28,722 bases of DNA from the NCBI GenBank assembly GCA_003427395.1, contig BFEA01000188.1, positions 918,499 through 947,220 of the forward strand. Reading direction: 5' to 3'. Below are positions 27,450 through 28,722 of the stretch, one piece after another. Position 1 is the stretch's first letter. Every line of letters begins with the position of its first letter. A model generated the notes under the pieces. It did no database searches. It saw only the letters and a list, made by a program, of their open reading frames with translations, and was not told where the DNA came from. Source of the stretch: Chara braunii (Eukaryota; Streptophyta; Charophyceae; Charales; Characeae). Both the position numbers and the translations under genes were made by a program.

Positions 27450-27677
27450 CTAGATAGGATCTCCCATTTGTAGTCTGGGCGCAGAGCGCCAGATAGGATG
27501 TCGACATTGATTCTTTGTTGATAATGATGAGACTATTCCAACATTGTCACTTGTGAGCTTTTGCTGTGCTCTTATTCGGTTGAACTCGTGTTGCAATTCT
27601 GCTTCTGATTCGAGGTCACGACCATCTGGTTTCTTGTGTATGATGCTGCTTGGTTTTCGGAGTTCGCTATCGCTCAT
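27450..27677 (-). CDS. Candidate minus-strand exon, unknown hydrophilic protein
   Basis: From ATG at 27677 it reads MSDSELRKPSSIIHKKPDGR and continues with an acidic-to-basic helix (ESEAELQHEFNRIRAQQKL) before TAG at 27450. Composition looks like real coding sequence and codon use is varied. A further minus-strand stretch in another frame, SSPKYDQISDNAVRLKHQ, ends exactly at a CAG|GTATGT donor near 27366. It overlaps the 5' part of the plus-strand Cys/His frame only slightly. No known domain; could be a remnant. Confidence 0.35.
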   Translation of the reverse strand: MSDSELRKPSSIIHKKPDGRDLESEAELQHEFNRIRAQQKLTSDNVGIVSSLSTKNQCRHPIWRSAPRLQMGDPI

Positions 27678-28690
27678 TTGCCTTGCAGCTGGCTGTGCCC
27701 TCCCGTTGTGTCGTCGCACAGGTGCAGTTGGTTGGCATGTACACGACATAGCCTATGCTCCGAACACTATGAAGGGATGGTCGATGCTAGCCTCTCACAC
27801 GAACACTGTGATCCCCTGTCCTGTACTCATCGCCCCCACCCCCTGATTACTTGTCCAGCATGCCCTTGTGGCCTTGATCTGTCATGCTTAAATAACTGTG
27901 CACGTCAGCCTTCCATACTAATGACATGTCAGCAACATACCATGTGTCGTCAATGCTTCCAGGAAGCTGTCATAGAAAGTATGTGTCTTTACTGCGTGGA
28001 CTATCCCTGGTGCCATCACCCTCCACATCCTTTTTTAGCATGTCCCACATGCGGTGTTGGTCATACACCCACGGCAACCGCTGACGGATCTCCCTCTTTC
28101 TTGCCAGACGAACGACGAACACAGCAGTCCGAGGAGGAAAGTAGACTTCTATATGAACCACCGGAAGAGCGATGTGCTCATAGTTTATCACCACCAGGGC
28201 GAGCTGTTGCAGATCATATCCTGCAGCAGCTGAACGCCCTTGCGTTGGACCGATTCTCCCTGTCGTCGTCTGCCCATAGAGAAGGAATACATACTGAGGA
28301 AGCCCAAGAAAGATGCTCCGTGCCGTTTTGTGATGACCCACCGGAGATTCAACTAGCATGTGGTTCGCATGCCTTGTGCCGTGAGGATTATGAAAGGATA
28401 GTCCATGCGAGTTTTTGCTTCCAGACGTNCGATGACAGTCAGTACTGTACTCATGTACGGCACCCCGACATGTCATCCAATTTGTAGACAGGGGCTGGAA
28501 CGACAATGCCTTTATAATTGCGGTCGATGTGCCTCTGTGTTCCTAGCATGTATGAGCCACGTAGCCTGTGACATCTGTCTGCGCCGTGCCATTTGATGCA
28601 GCAACTGTGACTGCGAAAATTGGATGCGGTGCTTCCATAGCCCACATCCGAACCGGTCCTGTGCGGGCTGTAGGGGTGGCCACTCGTCGT
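27636..28690 (+). pseudogene. Array of four RING-HC-like Cys/His modules, damaged
   Basis: A plus-strand frame (27636-28487) and its shifted continuation encode four related modules: 27694-27863, 27885-28052, 28314-28485 and 28507-28671. The clearest (second) fits C-x3-C-x9-C-x2-H-x2-C-x2-C-x9-C-x2-C, the spacing of a C3HC4 RING apart from the first x3. All four also carry a tail C-x-H-x-(P/R)HP-x3-C-x2/3-C. Modules pair up about 192 bases apart; an 85-residue acidic/Ser-rich linker separates pairs. A RING-like fold would suggest protein interaction or E3-ligase type activity, but that is inference. Damage: a frameshift in module 1 near 27730, a frameshift at the end of module 3 near 28470, and an in-frame TGA in module 4 near 28595. 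A possible 3' splice site (TTGCCTTGCAG) lies at 27678-27688. The ATG at 27636 is not a secure start. Confidence 0.6.

Positions 28691-28722
<32 letters not shown>
28691..28722. repeat. Terminal poly-T run
   Basis: At least 32 T at the window edge. It could be the poly-A of a minus-strand retroelement lying beyond the window, or the edge of an assembly break. Confidence 0.7.

Overview
The window looks like nuclear DNA from a eukaryote, most likely a green plant or a charophyte-type alga. The evidence is the type of mobile DNA present: large non-LTR retrotransposons whose ORF1 carries a DUF4283-like domain and a CCHC zinc knuckle, and whose ORF2 carries an APE endonuclease, a reverse transcriptase and a zf-RVT-type finger. 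Short inverted-repeat DNA transposons, long homopolymers and microsatellites are also present. The species cannot be fixed from sequence alone. No intact, confidently functional host gene is visible. The sequence is a scaffold with one 800-base gap (12674-13473), many isolated N bases, and two library-adapter junctions, so it is partly an assembly product.

Layout. Bases 1-74 are a (CT)n tract. Bases 296-471 hold a TTAA-flanked short inverted-repeat element. Bases 742-5572 hold LINE A on the minus strand (3' UTR plus a nearly full ORF2 broken by stops, frameshifts and a deletion). Bases 5640-7590 are non-coding with local duplications. Bases 7595-8138 hold LINE D, a 5'-truncated minus-strand LINE with a 10-base target duplication. 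Bases 8200-10060 are A-rich, repeat-rich and almost gene-free. Bases 10060-12640 hold a dispersed array of a 150-260 base repeat; one unit is interrupted by a Tourist-like element (10579-11137), which itself carries a TTAA element (10905-11082). After the gap come a 230-base tandem duplication (13741-14205) and a LINE 3' tail on the minus strand (LINE E, 14741-15060).

Bases 15140-24305 hold LINE B on the plus strand, about 9 kb with a long ORF1 and an ORF2, both decayed. Two TTAA-flanked elements sit inside ORF1, and removing each restores the ORF1 reading frame. LINE B meets the minus-strand LINE C (24306 to about 25890) tail to tail. LINE C ORF2 is split by a hAT-like element (24653-25225) with an 8-base target duplication and dense CCGGAC subterminal motifs; removing it also restores the frame. 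Both adapter junctions lie inside DNA transposons, so the element interiors are suspect even though their ends are good.

The right end (26800-28690) differs. It has coding-like remnants and a plus-strand array of four Cys/His modules that fit a RING-HC-like zinc pattern plus an extra C-x-H...PHP...C-x2-C tail. The array is damaged by frameshifts and a stop. It is the best candidate in the window for an undescribed protein family.
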